DNA of 64,000 bases from JAOUEA01 sp963825685 (GTDB taxonomy: Bacteria > Actinomycetota > UBA4738 > HRBIN12). The position numbers and the translations under genes are program-made. The stretch covers positions 15,383 through 79,382 of the forward strand of contig CAWGUD010000012.1 of NCBI GenBank assembly GCA_963825685.1. The letters run 5' to 3'. The notes beneath the pieces are model-generated. The model worked only from the letters and a program-made list of their open reading frames with translations. It did no database searches and was not told the origin of the DNA. Shown here piece after piece: positions 1 to 9,864 of the stretch (position 1 is its first letter; each line of letters starts with the position of its first letter).

Positions 1-1
1 C

Positions 2-1423
2 GGCGATCGGTTCCCGAAGGAGCGGGTCGTGCGGTTCGGCTACCTCGCCCAGGCCGTCACGACCGCCGCGGTCGGGGTCGCGATCGCCACCGACGTCGCC
101 GCTGGGCTCGTGTATGGGCTCGCGACACTCGCGGCCATCACGTACACGACCGGCCGGCCGAACCACCATGCGCTGCTGCCCGGGCTCTCCCGCACGCCCG
201 AGGAGCTCGCCGCGGCCAACTCCGTCTCGTCGCTGATGGAAGGCGTCGGGGGCACGATCGGATCGATCGCCGCCACCGTGGTGCTCGCGGTCTCGGGCGC
301 CGGCGCGGTGTATGGCCTCGCCGCCGCCGCCCTCGTCCTCGCGGTCGTGACGACGCTCGGGGTTCACGCCCCGGCGGATGCACGAGCTCGGGATGCGTTC
401 CGGCCCTGGTCCCTGCTGACCGACGCGTGGCACGGACTCGCGACGGTGGTGCGATCGCCCGATGCGCGACCGCCCGTCGCGATCACCGCGGTGCTCACCG
501 CGACGGTCGGGGCGGTCGGCGTGCTCACCGTGCCGCTCGCGCTCGATGAGCTCGAGCTCGGCGATCCCGGCGTCGGCTACGTGACGACGATGATCAGCGT
601 CGGACTGCTCGTGGGCGCCGCCGGGTCGGTCGTGCTCGCGGCGCGGCGGCGACTCGCGCCGGCGATCGTGCTCTCGGCCGCGTGGTTCGCGGTCAGTGCG
701 GTGCTCTACGGCGTGACGGCCACGGTGCTCGTCCTCACGATCGCCTCGATCGTCTACGGGTCGGCGATCACGCTCATGGACGTCCTCGGTCGCACGCTCT
801 TGCAGCGCACCGTGCGGGCCGACGTGCTCACCCGTGTGTTCGGCGCGGTCGAGGCGCTCTGGCTGCTCGGGTACGGCGCGGGTGCCGCGACCGCGCCTCT
901 GCTCGAACGGTGGCTCGGGCTCGGGCCTGCGTTCGCCGTCTGCGGCTCGGTGATGCTCGTGGCCGCCCTCGCGACGCTCCCCGGGCTCCGTCGCATCGAC
1001 GAGCGCACGGTCGTGCCGGAGCGGCAGCTGTCGCTCCTGCGCCGCATCCCGATGTTCGCGCCGCTCCCACCTCTCGACCTGGAGCGCGTCGCTCGTCAGC
1101 TCGACCGGATCCAGGTCCCCTCCGGAACCGAGGTGATCCGCCAGGGCGACATCGGGGATCGCTTCTACGCCGTCGATGCGGGTTCGTTCGAGATCGTCCG
1201 CGACGGCACGGCGATCGCGACCGCCGGCGAGGGTGACTACTTCGGCGAGATCGCGCTGCTGCACGACGTGTCGCGCACCGCCACCGTGCGCGCGACGAGC
1301 GACGGCGCCGTCTGGGCGTTGGACCAGGAGGAGTTCCTCGCGACGGTGACCGGGCTCCCGCAGGCGGCCAGCGCCGCGCATGCGATCTCGGAGGAACGCC
1401 GCCGCACGACATCGACGAGCTGA
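2..1423 (+). CDS. MFS-type transporter with C-terminal cyclic-nucleotide-binding domain (5' end outside window)
   Basis: The frame is open from base 2 and begins with GDRFPKERV, the usual loop after the second or third helix of a major facilitator, so the start lies upstream; the GTG at 29 is internal. Several hydrophobic helices follow. After about residue 345 comes a cNMP-binding domain with the phosphate-cassette-like sequence GDYFGEIALL. The membrane part is expected to carry an unknown solute, gated or regulated by cAMP/cGMP. A second transporter-CNB fusion lies at 9865-12859 and cyclase genes lie nearby. The substrate cannot be read from sequence. Confidence 0.85.
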   Translation, partial: GDRFPKERVVRFGYLAQAVTTAAVGVAIATDVAAGLVYGLATLAAITYTTGRPNHHALLPGLSRTPEELAAANSVSSLMEGVGGTIGSIAATVVLAVSGAGAVYGLAAAALVLAVVTTLGVHAPADARARDAFRPWSLLTDAWHGLATVVRSPDARPPVAITAVLTATVGAVGVLTVPLALDELELGDPGVGYVTTMISVGLLVGAAGSVVLAARRRLAPAIVLSAAWFAVSAVLYGVTATVLVLTIASIVYGSAITLMDVLGRTLLQRTVRADVLTRVFGAVEALWLLGYGAGAATAPLLERWLGLGPAFAVCGSVMLVAALATLPGLRRIDERTVVPERQLSLLRRIPMFAPLPPLDLERVARQLDRIQVPSGTEVIRQGDIGDRFYAVDAGSFEIVRDGTAIATAGEGDYFGEIALLHDVSRTATVRATSDGAVWALDQEEFLATVTGLPQAASAAHAISEERRRTTSTS

Positions 1424-1542
1424 TCCAACGCCCCTCGGCCGACCGTCCGTCCGATCGTGGTCCGAAGGACCCGGTCGCGTCCGTCGACCCCGAGCCATGG
1501 TGACGATGTGACGAGCGTTCCGCATGGAAGGAGGGGAGGGCC

Positions 1543-2031
1543 GTGAAGATCGAGTACGTGCACGCGTCGAAGTACGGCAACGGCGCGATGGTGGCCGAGG
1601 AGTTCAAGGAGCGGATGGCGACCCGAAGCGTCGACGTCGATGTGCGCCACATGGGTGACGTCGACCCGAAGGAGCTTCCGCCGGCCGACCTGTACCTATT
1701 CAGCTCGCCCGGGCGCCTGGGTAAGCCGATCCGTGGCATGCGCCGCTTCCTGCAAGACGTTCGGCTGCCCGAGGGGACGAGGTACGCGCTCCTCACCACC
1801 GAGATGGCGCCTCGGCCGGACAAGAAGACCGGGCGGATGCCCACGGAGGAGGAGATCTGCAAGTACCAGAAGGTCCGCTCGACCATGCATGAGCTGCTGC
1901 AGGCCAAGGGCATGGTCGACGTGGCGGAGGACAAGGTCTACGTGACCCAGATCAAGGGGCCGCTGGAGGACGGATGGCAACGCAAGGTCGAGGCGTTCGC
2001 GGATCAGCTGACCGTCGCCGATCGAGGGTGA
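1543..2031 (+). CDS. Flavodoxin-like protein
   Basis: This 162-residue protein starts at ATG 1543 behind a strong Shine-Dalgarno (ggaaggaggggagg). The N-terminus IEYVHASKYGNGAMVAEEF has the layout of an FMN-binding flavodoxin P-loop (beta strand, then T/S-x-x-GN-x-x-x-A), and a Ser-Ser-Pro-G-R loop near residue 54 would sit where flavodoxins contact the isoalloxazine ring. Probably a cytosolic electron-transfer or menaquinone-dependent protoporphyrinogen-oxidase-like flavoprotein. It is a single gene between the transporter and the cyclase. The family call is an inference from short motifs. Confidence 0.65.
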   Translation: MKIEYVHASKYGNGAMVAEEFKERMATRSVDVDVRHMGDVDPKELPPADLYLFSSPGRLGKPIRGMRRFLQDVRLPEGTRYALLTTEMAPRPDKKTGRMPTEEEICKYQKVRSTMHELLQAKGMVDVAEDKVYVTQIKGPLEDGWQRKVEAFADQLTVADRG

Positions 2032-2119
2032 CCTGAAGGATCTCGTCGGCAGCGGCGACGAAGCCGTGACGAGAGCAGCTCGAGGGAGCAGGGCGTGAGC
2101 GTCGATGCGCGGGGAGGCA

Positions 2120-2125
2120 TACCCT
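2120..2125 (+). promoter_or_regulatory. Leaderless -10 box (TACCCT) for the cyclase/ATPase gene
   Basis: TACCCT ends 6 nt before ATG 2132, and no good Shine-Dalgarno sits at normal spacing. The same TANNNT-N6-8-start layout recurs before at least six other genes in the window. It supports 2132 over the in-frame ATG at 2105. Confidence 0.5.
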
Positions 2126-2131
2126 CGACGC

Positions 2132-5100
2132 ATGCCGACCTGCATGTCGTGCGGGAATCGGAACCATGAGCACTCGAAGTTCTGCAGTGAGTGTGGCTCG
2201 CAGCTGACCGAGGCCCCGGCGTCCGCTGAGGAGCGGAAGGTCGTGACGGTCCTGTTCTGCGACCTCGTCGGCTTCACGTCGCGCTCGGAGTTCGCCGACC
2301 CCGAGGACGTCAGCGCGATCGTTCGGCCCTACTTCGAGGTGCTCCGTCATGACATCGAGTCGTTCGGCGGGACCGTCGAGAAGTTCATCGGCGACGCCGT
2401 CATGGCGGTGTTCGGCGCACCGATCTCTCACGACGACGATCCGGAGCGAGCGGTCCACGCGGGGCTCCGGATCCTCGATGCGATCGACCAGCTCAACCGA
2501 GACCGGGGGACGGACCTCTCGGTCCGGGTCGGGATCAACACGGGCGAGGTCGTGGTCGCGCTCGATGCCCGCCCGGAGCGAGGGGAGGGCATCGTCACGG
2601 GCGACGTCGTGAACACCGCCGCTCGTCTGCAAACCGGAGCGCCCGTCGGCGGCATCGCGGTCGGCGAGACCACCTATCTGTCGACGAGGGACGTCTTCGA
2701 CTACGAGCCGCTCGAGGCGATCGTGGCCAAGAACAAGGCCCGAGGCGTGCCTGCCTGGAAGGCCCTCGCCGCTCGCGCCCGGTTCGGAACCGACATCACG
2801 CGCCGACACGAGGTCGCTCTCGTCGGACGTGATGCCGAACGGGCAGTCCTTGGAGGCCTGCTGGACCGGATGGTCCGTGACCGTTCCCGCCAGCTCGTCA
2901 CGATCCTCGGCGAACCGGGTGTCGGCAAGAGCCGGATGATCCATGAGCTCCTCGAGCTCGTCGATGGCCGGGAGGAGCCCGTGGGTTGGCGCCAAGGACG
3001 GTGTCTGCCCTACGGCGACGGCATCGCGTTCTGGGCCCTCGGCGAGATCGTGAAGGCTGAGGCGGGGATCCTCGAATCCGACTCGCCTGTTCGGGCTGAG
3101 GCGAAGCTCGACCGGGCGCTCCGGGGCCTCGCCTTCGGATCCGGCGAGCTCGAGTGGGTCAGGGGTCGCCTGGCTCCGCTCATCGGCGTCGACCCTCGGA
3201 GCCCAGCCGAGCGCGACGAGTCGTTCACCGCGTGGAGTCGGTTCTTCGAGGCACTCGCCGGCCCCGGTGGGGCCGTCTTCGTGTTCGAGGATGTCCATTG
3301 GGCGGACCCCGCGCTCCTCGAGTTCGTGGAGCACGTGGCGGGCCGCTCCGAAGCTGTGCCGATGCTCCTCGTCTGCACGGCGCGTCCGGAGTTCTCAGAG
3401 CGCAACCAGAGCTGGGGCGGCGAGCTTCCCGACGCGCTGGCCGTGAACCTCGCACCCCTCTCCGGTCAGGAGACGGCGACGCTCATCGGCGAACTCCTCG
3501 GAACGACCCTCCTGCCGGCCGAGGTGCAGCGCCCGATCGTCGAGGCGGCCGGGGGGAACCCACTCTTCGCCGAGGAGTTCGTCCGGATGTTGCGCGACCG
3601 CGACCTGCTCGTGGCGCGAGGGGGGACCTGGGAGCTGGCCGAGGGTGCGGAGATCGCGATCCCGGAGGGCATCCACGGGATCATCTCGGCTCGCATCGAC
3701 ACACTGACGCCGGATCGCAAGCTGCTCCTGCAGGATGCGTCGGTGGTCGGGAAGGTCTTCTGGTCGGGGGCGCTCGAGGCGATGGAGATCGGGACGGCCA
3801 GGAGGTGCGCGAGGCGCTCGACGAGCTCACGCACGAGGCAGTTCCTCCGTGCGCCTCGAACGTCGTCGATGGAAGGGGAGCGCGAGTACACCTTCTGGCA
3901 CATGCTCGTCCGCGACGCCGCCTACGCCCAGATCCCGAGGGCGGCCAGAGCGGAGAAGCACACCGCCGTGGCGCGATGGCTCGAGGACCAGGCCGGCGAG
4001 CGCCTGGAGGACCTCGCGGATGTGCTCGCCTACCACTCCTTCGAGGCGTTGGAGCTCACGCGCGCCTCGGGCGGGGAGGTGTCGGGTTTGGAGCGAGAGG
4101 CGCTGCGTTTCCTGGTCCTCGCAGGCGATCGCGCGGGCGGCCTCGACGCGACCCAAGCCGGGGTCATGTACGAGCGGGCGCTCGCACTCGCTCACGACGG
4201 AGATCCGGTCCGCGCCGAGATCCTGCGTCATCTCGCCGGGGTCGAGTTGTCCCGCGGTCGGTTCGGGCGGTCCCGCGAGCTCCTCGAGGAGGCGCTCCCG
4301 GCGCTGCACGCTGCAGGCGACCCAGCCGGAGCTGCAGACGCGAAGGTGTTCCTCGCCCTCGTCCACGGATTGAGCGCGCCATCTGAATCGGATTGGGGTC
4401 TGCTCGACGAGGCGATCGCCGAGCTCGAGCACCTCCCACCGGGGAACGAGCTCGTTCAGGCTTATGCGATGCGGGCGAACTGGGTGTCGTCTGCGGGGCT
4501 GTACCTGGAAGCGGTGGGCTGGGCCGACAAGTCGCTCTCCCTCGCGAACGAGCTCGGCCTTCCCGAAAGCGGATTCGCGAGGTTCCAACGGGGCGCGGCG
4601 CGCTGCTGGAGCGGGGACACGGGAGGGCTCGAAGACATCGATCGTGGTATCGACCTCTCCCTCGAACAGGGGCGGCTGTTCGAGGCCGCCCTCGGACACA
4701 ACCAGCTCGCGGCAGTGCTGTCGGGATCGGCAGGGACCGGCCGAAGCCCTCTCGGAGATCGAGCTGGGGGCCGCCATCGCTCGGAGGAGCGGCATGCTGA
4801 TGATGGCCGAGTCCATCGGACTGGGAAGCCGATCCGAGGCGCTCTATCACCTGGGACGGTGGGACGAGATGCTGGACGCGACGACGGCATACCTCGCCGA
4901 AGGTCGCGAGGATGTCGACGCCCAACTCCGCCTGGTATGTCAGGTGTTGGTCTGCGACGTCTCGACGTGGCGTGCCGATCTCGCACGCGCCTCCGAACTC
5001 AGCCACCTCTTGTATCGGGCGGCGACCGAGTTCGATGCCCCGTGGCCCGTCGTGGAGTTGGCCGTCGTCGCCAACCTCGCACTGGTCACCGGAGATGTCG

Positions 5101-5556
5101 ATCGTGCCGCGGTCGTGCTCCACGAGCTCGAGGCGTACCCGCACATGCGTGAGGACTTCGACAACATGGCCTTCTTCCCTGAGATCACGCGGGTGGCGCT
5201 CGGCGCGGTGGGTGTCGAGTTCGCGCAGCGGCTCGTGACCGGCATCCCGGAGTCGCCGTTGCCGCTGCGCCGGATATCACTCGAGATGGTCGAAGCGGAA
5301 CTCGCGGAGGCGCGAGGCGACCTCGACCGAGCCGAGGAGCTCTACGCGATGGCGGAAGAAGGCTGGAGGACGTTCTCGGTGCCCGAACAGGCTCAGTCGC
5401 TCCTCGGAAGGGGTCGTTGCCTGCTCGCGATGGACGATCCGCGGTCGGACGGCGGTGCTTCGAGGGGCCCGGGAGGTCCTCTCATCGCTCGAGGCCGAGC
5501 TGTACCTGCCCGAGGTGGACTCGCTCCTGGAGCTGGCGGTCGCTCGATCCTCATGA
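2132..5556 (+). CDS. Zinc-ribbon / class III adenylate cyclase / ATPase / TPR signalling protein (frameshifted)
   Basis: About 1140 residues. A zinc ribbon (C4, C7, C18, C21) opens the protein. The cyclase domain has metal Asp44 (FCDLVGFT), Lys84, Asp88 (KFIGDAV), Asp158 and the N161-x3-R165 pair, so it looks active. An AAA/STAND ATPase follows with Walker A GEPGVGKS (260-267), then TPR-like helices. The reading frame is broken: a compensated pair at about 3795/3835 (the other frame restores EVREALDEL), a shift at about 4735, and another at about 5455, after which the natural end LELAVARSS is reached at 5556. Start 2132 gives the typical MPTC beginning. Confidence 0.8.
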
Positions 5557-5568
5557 GGAGGAGGTCGT

Positions 5569-5808
5569 TCAGCGCCTTCGCGTGTAGCGCCGACGGACGC
5601 GGAACTCGTACCAGCGGAACTCGCCCCGACGATGTGCTGCGCGACGTGCCACCTTGGCGAGTGCGTGCTGCCTCATCGCCCATCCGACCTCCGACGCCGT
5701 CTGGACATAGTCGGGCGCATTCTCCACGTCGGCGCCCGCCCACAGGGTCGTCGGCGGGTCCGGATGGCGATCATCATCGGATCGTCGGTGTGAGCTGTGG
5801 CGGCTCAT
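5569..5808 (-). CDS. Small basic hypothetical protein
   Basis: A 79-residue protein whose ATG at 5808 is preceded by a clear Shine-Dalgarno (ggaggg, about 6 nt spacing). It is rich in Arg and His at both ends (ends RVRRRYTRRR) with a more ordinary middle (DVENAPDYVQTASEVGWAM). No family recognised. It converges with the cyclase gene, 12 bp apart. The 260 bases upstream (5809-6068) hold no other gene I can support. Confidence 0.5.
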   Translation of the reverse strand: MSRHSSHRRSDDDRHPDPPTTLWAGADVENAPDYVQTASEVGWAMRQHALAKVARRAAHRRGEFRWYEFRVRRRYTRRR

Positions 5809-6068
5809 GGCGTCCCTCCGATGTCGTGGAGGCCACCGTCGCACGGGAGCGTCGTATCCGCTGTCTCCTGAGTGACACGACGCGGTCGTCTTCGTGACAG
5901 ATCTCCTCTGGGTCCAACCCGGCGGAGAGTCACGGAGCCACACGGTGGACTCGCGACGTCCCGCTTCCGTGGGGCCCTTCGCCCTGCGGCCCGGCGTCGC
6001 GACACGATCTACGCTTGGCGCATATCGACACGGACACCCGATCCGTGCCCCGCTGGAAGGGGAGATCG

Positions 6069-6308
6069 ATGAAGAGAGTGGCTGTGGTCTTGGCCGGCGC
6101 GATGGTCTTGGTGACCACGATCGTCGGTACCGCCTTCGCTCAGACGACCGAGGCGCCTGCGCCGACCACCGTGGTCGAAGGCGGGGGCGGAGGTGCTGCC
6201 TTCACCGGCGGCGACACCGCCACGGCGGCGATCGTGGCCGTCGCGCTGTTGGCAGTGGGGCTCGTTGCGCTCGTCGCGGCTCGGCGTCGCACGCGTACCA
6301 CGTCGTAA
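6069..6308 (+). CDS. Small secreted/anchored protein with C-terminal membrane helix
   Basis: A 79-residue protein starting at ATG 6069 (ggaaggggag before it), not at the upstream in-frame ATG 6015. A signal peptide (MKRVAVVLAGAMVLVTTIV, then AFA) is followed by a short Thr/Pro/Gly region. After the sequence AAFTGG come a hydrophobic helix and the basic end RRRTRT. This is the layout of a sortase substrate (xAxTG, helix, positive tail), but the exact LPxTG or LAxTG motif is not present, so cell-wall anchoring is only a suggestion. Confidence 0.6.
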   Translation: MKRVAVVLAGAMVLVTTIVGTAFAQTTEAPAPTTVVEGGGGGAAFTGGDTATAAIVAVALLAVGLVALVAARRRTRTTS

Positions 6309-6325
6309 CGCCGATCGGTCGACGG

Positions 6326-7336
6326 TCAGTCGCTTCGTGGCGGGGCGCCGGGCATCGTCATTGGGCGTGACCCGTACCCGCTTCCTCCGTGCCGACGCAG
6401 GCTGCCGGTCTTCGTCGGCACGGGCTCGTCGACGGAGAGGAAGCGGAAGACGTCGCTGGTCTCCCGTCGACAGTCCCATCGCTCGTAGTAGAGGTCCTGG
6501 TAACCGGTGTCTGCGTTCAGGGCGAGGCCGAGCGTCCAGCCGGTGTCGATCGTGTTCGGCAGGGTCGCGAGTGCCGTCGTACCGGGAACAGCGATCGTTC
6601 CCCTGCGAAGGGTGACATCGCGACCGCACCTGTCCGCGGGACTCTCGACGAAGTAGATCGTGCCCGTCGCCTCGTCGATCGCCGGCGCGTATCGCGCCTT
6701 CCCGTTGGGTGAGGGGAGCTTCGTGAGGGTGTCGGTCTGGCTGTCGTAGTAGGAGATCGAGCAGGTCACCCCGCCGCACGTCGTCCACGCGACGTAGCGG
6801 GCGCCGGCGTATCCGGGGAAGATCGTCTTCCCACCGGTGTCGCCGATCAGCGTCTGCAGGTCGTCGGCGACGCGATCGTAGAGCAGCAGCTCCCTGTGGT
6901 CGTTTCGACCCGCGAAGTGTCGAAGGAACAGGATGAACTCCTGCGAACCCGCAGGCCAGTACTCCCACTCGTCGGACCTGACCGGCCTCGGCACCAGCCA
7001 GCGCCGCTTCGTGGAGATGTCGTAGAAGTAGAGGTCGGATCGACCGCGCCGGAACTGCTGGAAGACGATCTGGTCGGTGCCGGCCATGAGCGTGCCGAGG
7101 GTCGCTTCTTCGTCGTTCGCATTGACGCGGGTGCGCGCCGTTCCGCCGAGTCGAGAGACGAAGACGTCCTCGATCGGTCGCCGGTAGCTGGAGAACGCGA
7201 CGTGCACCCCGTTGGAACTGGGCCAGTATTGGTGCCCGGGTCCGCCGATCACCTTCTCCGATCGCACGGCCGCCGAGGCGGTGCCGCCGATCAGCAGCGC
7301 GAACGCCAACACGCTCGCCACGAAGACCCGCCGCAT
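6326..7336 (-). CDS. Secreted TolB/PD40-like beta-propeller protein
   Basis: A 336-residue protein. The ATG at 7336 follows ggaggg at 8 nt. It has a clean signal peptide (MRRVFVASVLAFALLIGGTA, cleavage near ASA) and then repeated blocks of the PD40/WD40 kind (GHQYWPSSNGVHVAFSS, ADDLQTLIGDTGG, YVAWTTCGG), the usual form of periplasmic or secreted propellers. No catalytic motif is seen. A similar secreted PD40 protein is at 20014-20916. It converges with the 6069 gene. Confidence 0.7.
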   Translation of the reverse strand: MRRVFVASVLAFALLIGGTASAAVRSEKVIGGPGHQYWPSSNGVHVAFSSYRRPIEDVFVSRLGGTARTRVNANDEEATLGTLMAGTDQIVFQQFRRGRSDLYFYDISTKRRWLVPRPVRSDEWEYWPAGSQEFILFLRHFAGRNDHRELLLYDRVADDLQTLIGDTGGKTIFPGYAGARYVAWTTCGGVTCSISYYDSQTDTLTKLPSPNGKARYAPAIDEATGTIYFVESPADRCGRDVTLRRGTIAVPGTTALATLPNTIDTGWTLGLALNADTGYQDLYYERWDCRRETSDVFRFLSVDEPVPTKTGSLRRHGGSGYGSRPMTMPGAPPRSD

Positions 7337-7562
7337 GCTCGACTCCCTCCACTTGGGACATGTCCAGCCGTTGTTTCCCATGGCAACTGGCGTATGACTA
7401 TCCCATGGCAGGGTCCGCTGCAAGCACGCCGAAAAGTTCCACGCGCGAGCGACGGCACCTGTGGCGAGAGCCCGGCGCGGGGTTCCGCACACGGCCACCA
7501 CGCCACCTATGCCATCATCGATCGACGGGCCAAGGCGTCGTCGACGCGAAAGGTGGGTGGCC
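7337..7562. other. Intergenic region between divergent genes, with a 10-bp palindrome
   Basis: This 226-base stretch separates divergent genes. It holds the perfect palindrome GGACATGTCC at 7356-7365, 20 bp upstream of the minus-strand start, and two copies of TCCCATGGCA at about 7377 and 7403. No gene is supported. The palindrome could be an operator. Confidence 0.35.
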
Positions 7563-7955
7563 ATGGGCAACAGCAACGCAGGGGCGGCGGCGGGGGGAGG
7601 CGCGATCTACGGCCTCGGCATCTTCGGAGCCTTCGTCTACTACTGGCAGGCGGCCGACCAGTTCTGGGAGTACATCCTTGCCTTCGTCGCAGGGCTGTTC
7701 TGGCCGGCGTTCATGGTCTACGAGGTCTTCAAGACCCTCGGAGCCTGAAGGCGTCCGCCTAGGAACCGATCGGCGGGGCTGTGGCTGCGGCTGCGGCGCC
7801 TCGTCGAGGACGACCTGGGTGTGCACGTGGCCGCACCGGTAGAGCGTCCATCGCACGAGGCCGTCGTCGCCCACGTGCATGCCGGACAACGACGGTCCGG
7901 GCCGGCCACACTGCTCGCAGAAGGGGACTGGGTCGGTCATGGCTGGGTCGGTCAT
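7515..7955 (-). CDS. Possible small zinc-ribbon protein (3' end uncertain)
   Basis: The N-terminal part (C-x2-C near the start, then SGMHVGDDGLVRWTLYRCGH and HTQVVLDEAP) looks like a genuine short metal-binding protein: the cysteines and histidines are well placed and the composition is unlike random antisense. Starts at 7955 or 7940 are both possible (MTDPAMTDPV). The frame then runs into a Gln/Pro-rich stretch and overlaps the opposite-strand membrane protein, so either the true end is near 7760 through a frameshift or the two genes overlap. Confidence 0.35.
   Translation of the reverse strand: MTDPAMTDPVPFCEQCGRPGPSLSGMHVGDDGLVRWTLYRCGHVHTQVVLDEAPQPQPQPRRSVPRRTPSGSEGLEDLVDHERRPEQPCDEGKDVLPELVGRLPVVDEGSEDAEAVDRASPRRRPCVAVAHGHPPFASTTPWPVDR
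7563..7748 (+). CDS. Small membrane protein
   Basis: A 61-residue protein starting at ATG 7563 behind aaggtggg. After a Gly/Ala-rich start it has two hydrophobic helices (YGLGIFGAFVYYW and YILAFVAGLFWPAFMVYEVF). It ends in KTLGA. This is the form of short Actinobacterial inner-membrane proteins of unknown role. No partner gene can be assigned. Confidence 0.6.
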   Translation: MGNSNAGAAAGGGAIYGLGIFGAFVYYWQAADQFWEYILAFVAGLFWPAFMVYEVFKTLGA

Positions 7956-8068
7956 GGGCGGAGTCTGCCGAACGACGGACCCTGCTGGCATCGGTCCGAC
8001 GACCGCTTTCCCGACCCCCCGGTACCCGTTCCTGACTAGGACTCCTGGACCGGGTGAGCCGATCGCGT

Positions 8069-9209
8069 TCACCGCACGGCGGGAACGTGCGCGCGGTGTT
8101 CGCGCGGCTCACGCGCCGCGAGCGGCTTCATGCCGAACAGGAACCGCGTCGCGTTCGTGCGCTTCACGACGGTCTCGTAGAGTCCGACGGTCGCCAGCAG
8201 CGAGCCGACGGACACGAGCACGAATCCGGGGAGGGCCGGCATCGTGAACGCGCTCAGCACCGCGTACGCGACCACGATGATCACGCTCTGGTGCAGCAGG
8301 TAGATCGGGTAGGCGGCCTGGTTCCCCCATCGCAGGAACGAGGTCTCGAACGACAGGAATCGCTTCCCGAGGGCGAGCAGCGCGAGCACGCTCACCCAGG
8401 TGACCGTCGCCGACCAGACGTCGAGCACCACCGACATGGCACCGGCGTCCCAACGGTCGCCGGTCCCCGAGATCCAGAGCCACATCTGCGCCGCGACCAT
8501 CACTCCCGCCACCGGCGCGAGCCACCGCCAAGCGTCGTCGATCGCGGCTTCCAGGCGCGGCTCTGACACGAGCAGGAAACCGCCGACGAACATCGCGAAC
8601 GAGTAGACGAGGTTCTGGGGACCGTCCTCGGGCCAGGACACCGCGTCGGCGAGGAACATCACGAGCGGCATGAGGAACAGGTACCAGGGAACCCAGCGTC
8701 GAGGTCCCGTGCGTGACCGCCAGCGGGCGAAGAACGGCGCCGCCACCATCGAGTAGACGAACAGGAAGAGGATGAACCACAGGTGGCCGGGCGTGAACCC
8801 GCCGTCGTAGCCGAGAGGCTCGCCCTGCATCGTCCAGTAGTCGGTCGTGAAGGCGGGGATCGACGCGCCGCCGTCCCGCCACACGATCGCCAGGTAGGAC
8901 TGGATCGGTACGATCACGACGAGCCCGAACAGGAACGGCACGAGCAGCCGCTTCACGCGCTCGATGCGGTACGTGTGCGACGTTGCGGCGACCGAACGCG
9001 TACCACGACGCCGCGCCGGCGAGCACGAACAGCAGTTCCATCTGCCACACCGCGATGAACGCGATCACGGACCAGAACAGCGCCTCGCTCGTCTCGGCCG
9101 AGTGCACGTAGAAGTCCTCGAACGGATCGAACACGCGCGCGGAGTGGAACGGGAGCAGCAGCAGCACCGCGATCACTCGGAGCCAGTCGAGGTCATGTCG
9201 CCGCTGCAC
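8069..9209 (-). CDS. Acyltransferase 3 family membrane protein (one frameshift)
   Basis: The start MQRRHDLDWLRVIAVLLLLP, with the conserved early R/H and a helix, is the hallmark of acyltransferase 3 (OafA/OpgC-like) proteins, which acylate surface sugars at the membrane. The rest (from KRLLVPFLFGLVVIVP on, with LWFILFLFVYSM, YPIYLLHQSVII) follows in another frame. The switch is a single-base shift at about 8972, within FGRRNVAH/TYRIERVK. The corrected protein is about 379 residues with around ten helices, normal for the family. It is a stand-alone gene. Confidence 0.75.
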
Positions 9210-9353
9210 GAAGGGCCTCCCGACGTCGCGTCAGGCGCTCGCATCTCGAGCATGCGACGGGGGAGACTGGCCTGGCACGGGCGAAGGTCCCTGGTCCGGC
9301 GGGGACTCGGACCCGGCGGTGTGAGAAGGTCGCTCCGGAACGAGGAGGCGCGG

Positions 9354-9823
9354 ATGGCGGACGACCCCGTCGAGGCGGGCGCCCCGAGGACGAGAGACGT
9401 CACACGCGTCTACGACGACGGACGCATCCGGGTGCTGTGGGACGCGACGCTCTGCCTGCACACGGGGATCTGCCTTGCAGATGCTGCCCCAGGTGTTCGA
9501 TGTCGCCGCTCGCCCGTGGGTCGATCTCTCGGCCGCCGACACCGAGCAGATCGCCGAGACGATCCGGGCGTGTCCGACCGGTGCGCTCCGCTACGACGGG
9601 CGACGGCGTGCCGGTGGAGGTGCCGGACGATCCCACGACGGTGGAGGTCCGACCGAACGGCCCGCTGTACCTTCGGGGGCGGATCCGGTTGCAGACCCCC
9701 GGTGGACGCTCGGTCCGCGAGGAGTATCGGGTGGCGTTGTGTCGCTGCGGCGCCAGTCGGAACAAGCCGTACTGCGACAACAGCCATCGCCTGATCGACT
9801 TCCGCGACACCGGCGAGCTCTGA
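9354..9823 (+). CDS. Iron-sulfur protein: mono-cluster ferredoxin-like domain plus CDGSH domain (two frameshifts)
   Basis: ATG 9354 sits behind cgaggaggcgcgg. The first part (VLWDATLCLHTGICL, then FDVAARPWVDL and IRACPTGALRY) matches the Fer4_19 divergent 4Fe-4S domain: C-x4-C and later CPTGAL. The second part (LCRCGASRNKPYCDNSH) is a CDGSH 2Fe-2S motif with ligands C-x-C-x9-C-x3-H as expected. The pieces lie in three frames, with shifts at about 9475 and 9600. The fusion of these two domains is a known bacterial arrangement. Role: probably redox or iron-sulfur transfer in the cytosol. Confidence 0.75.
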
Positions 9824-9851
9824 CGGCTTCCCCGGCAGGGCCTCCGCCGCC

Positions 9852-9857
9852 TACTCT
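9852..9857 (+). promoter_or_regulatory. Leaderless -10 box (TACTCT)
   Basis: TACTCT ends 7 nt before GTG 9865, the start that gives the natural N-terminus VDTSRVRRLLKLKPGEG. No Shine-Dalgarno is present. Confidence 0.5.
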
Positions 9858-9864
9858 CGACGTC

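Noticed and set aside
2105..2131. Upstream ATG 2105 as the start of the large cyclase gene
   Set aside because: ATG 2132 gives the family-typical MPTC zinc-ribbon start and has the better-placed -10 box.
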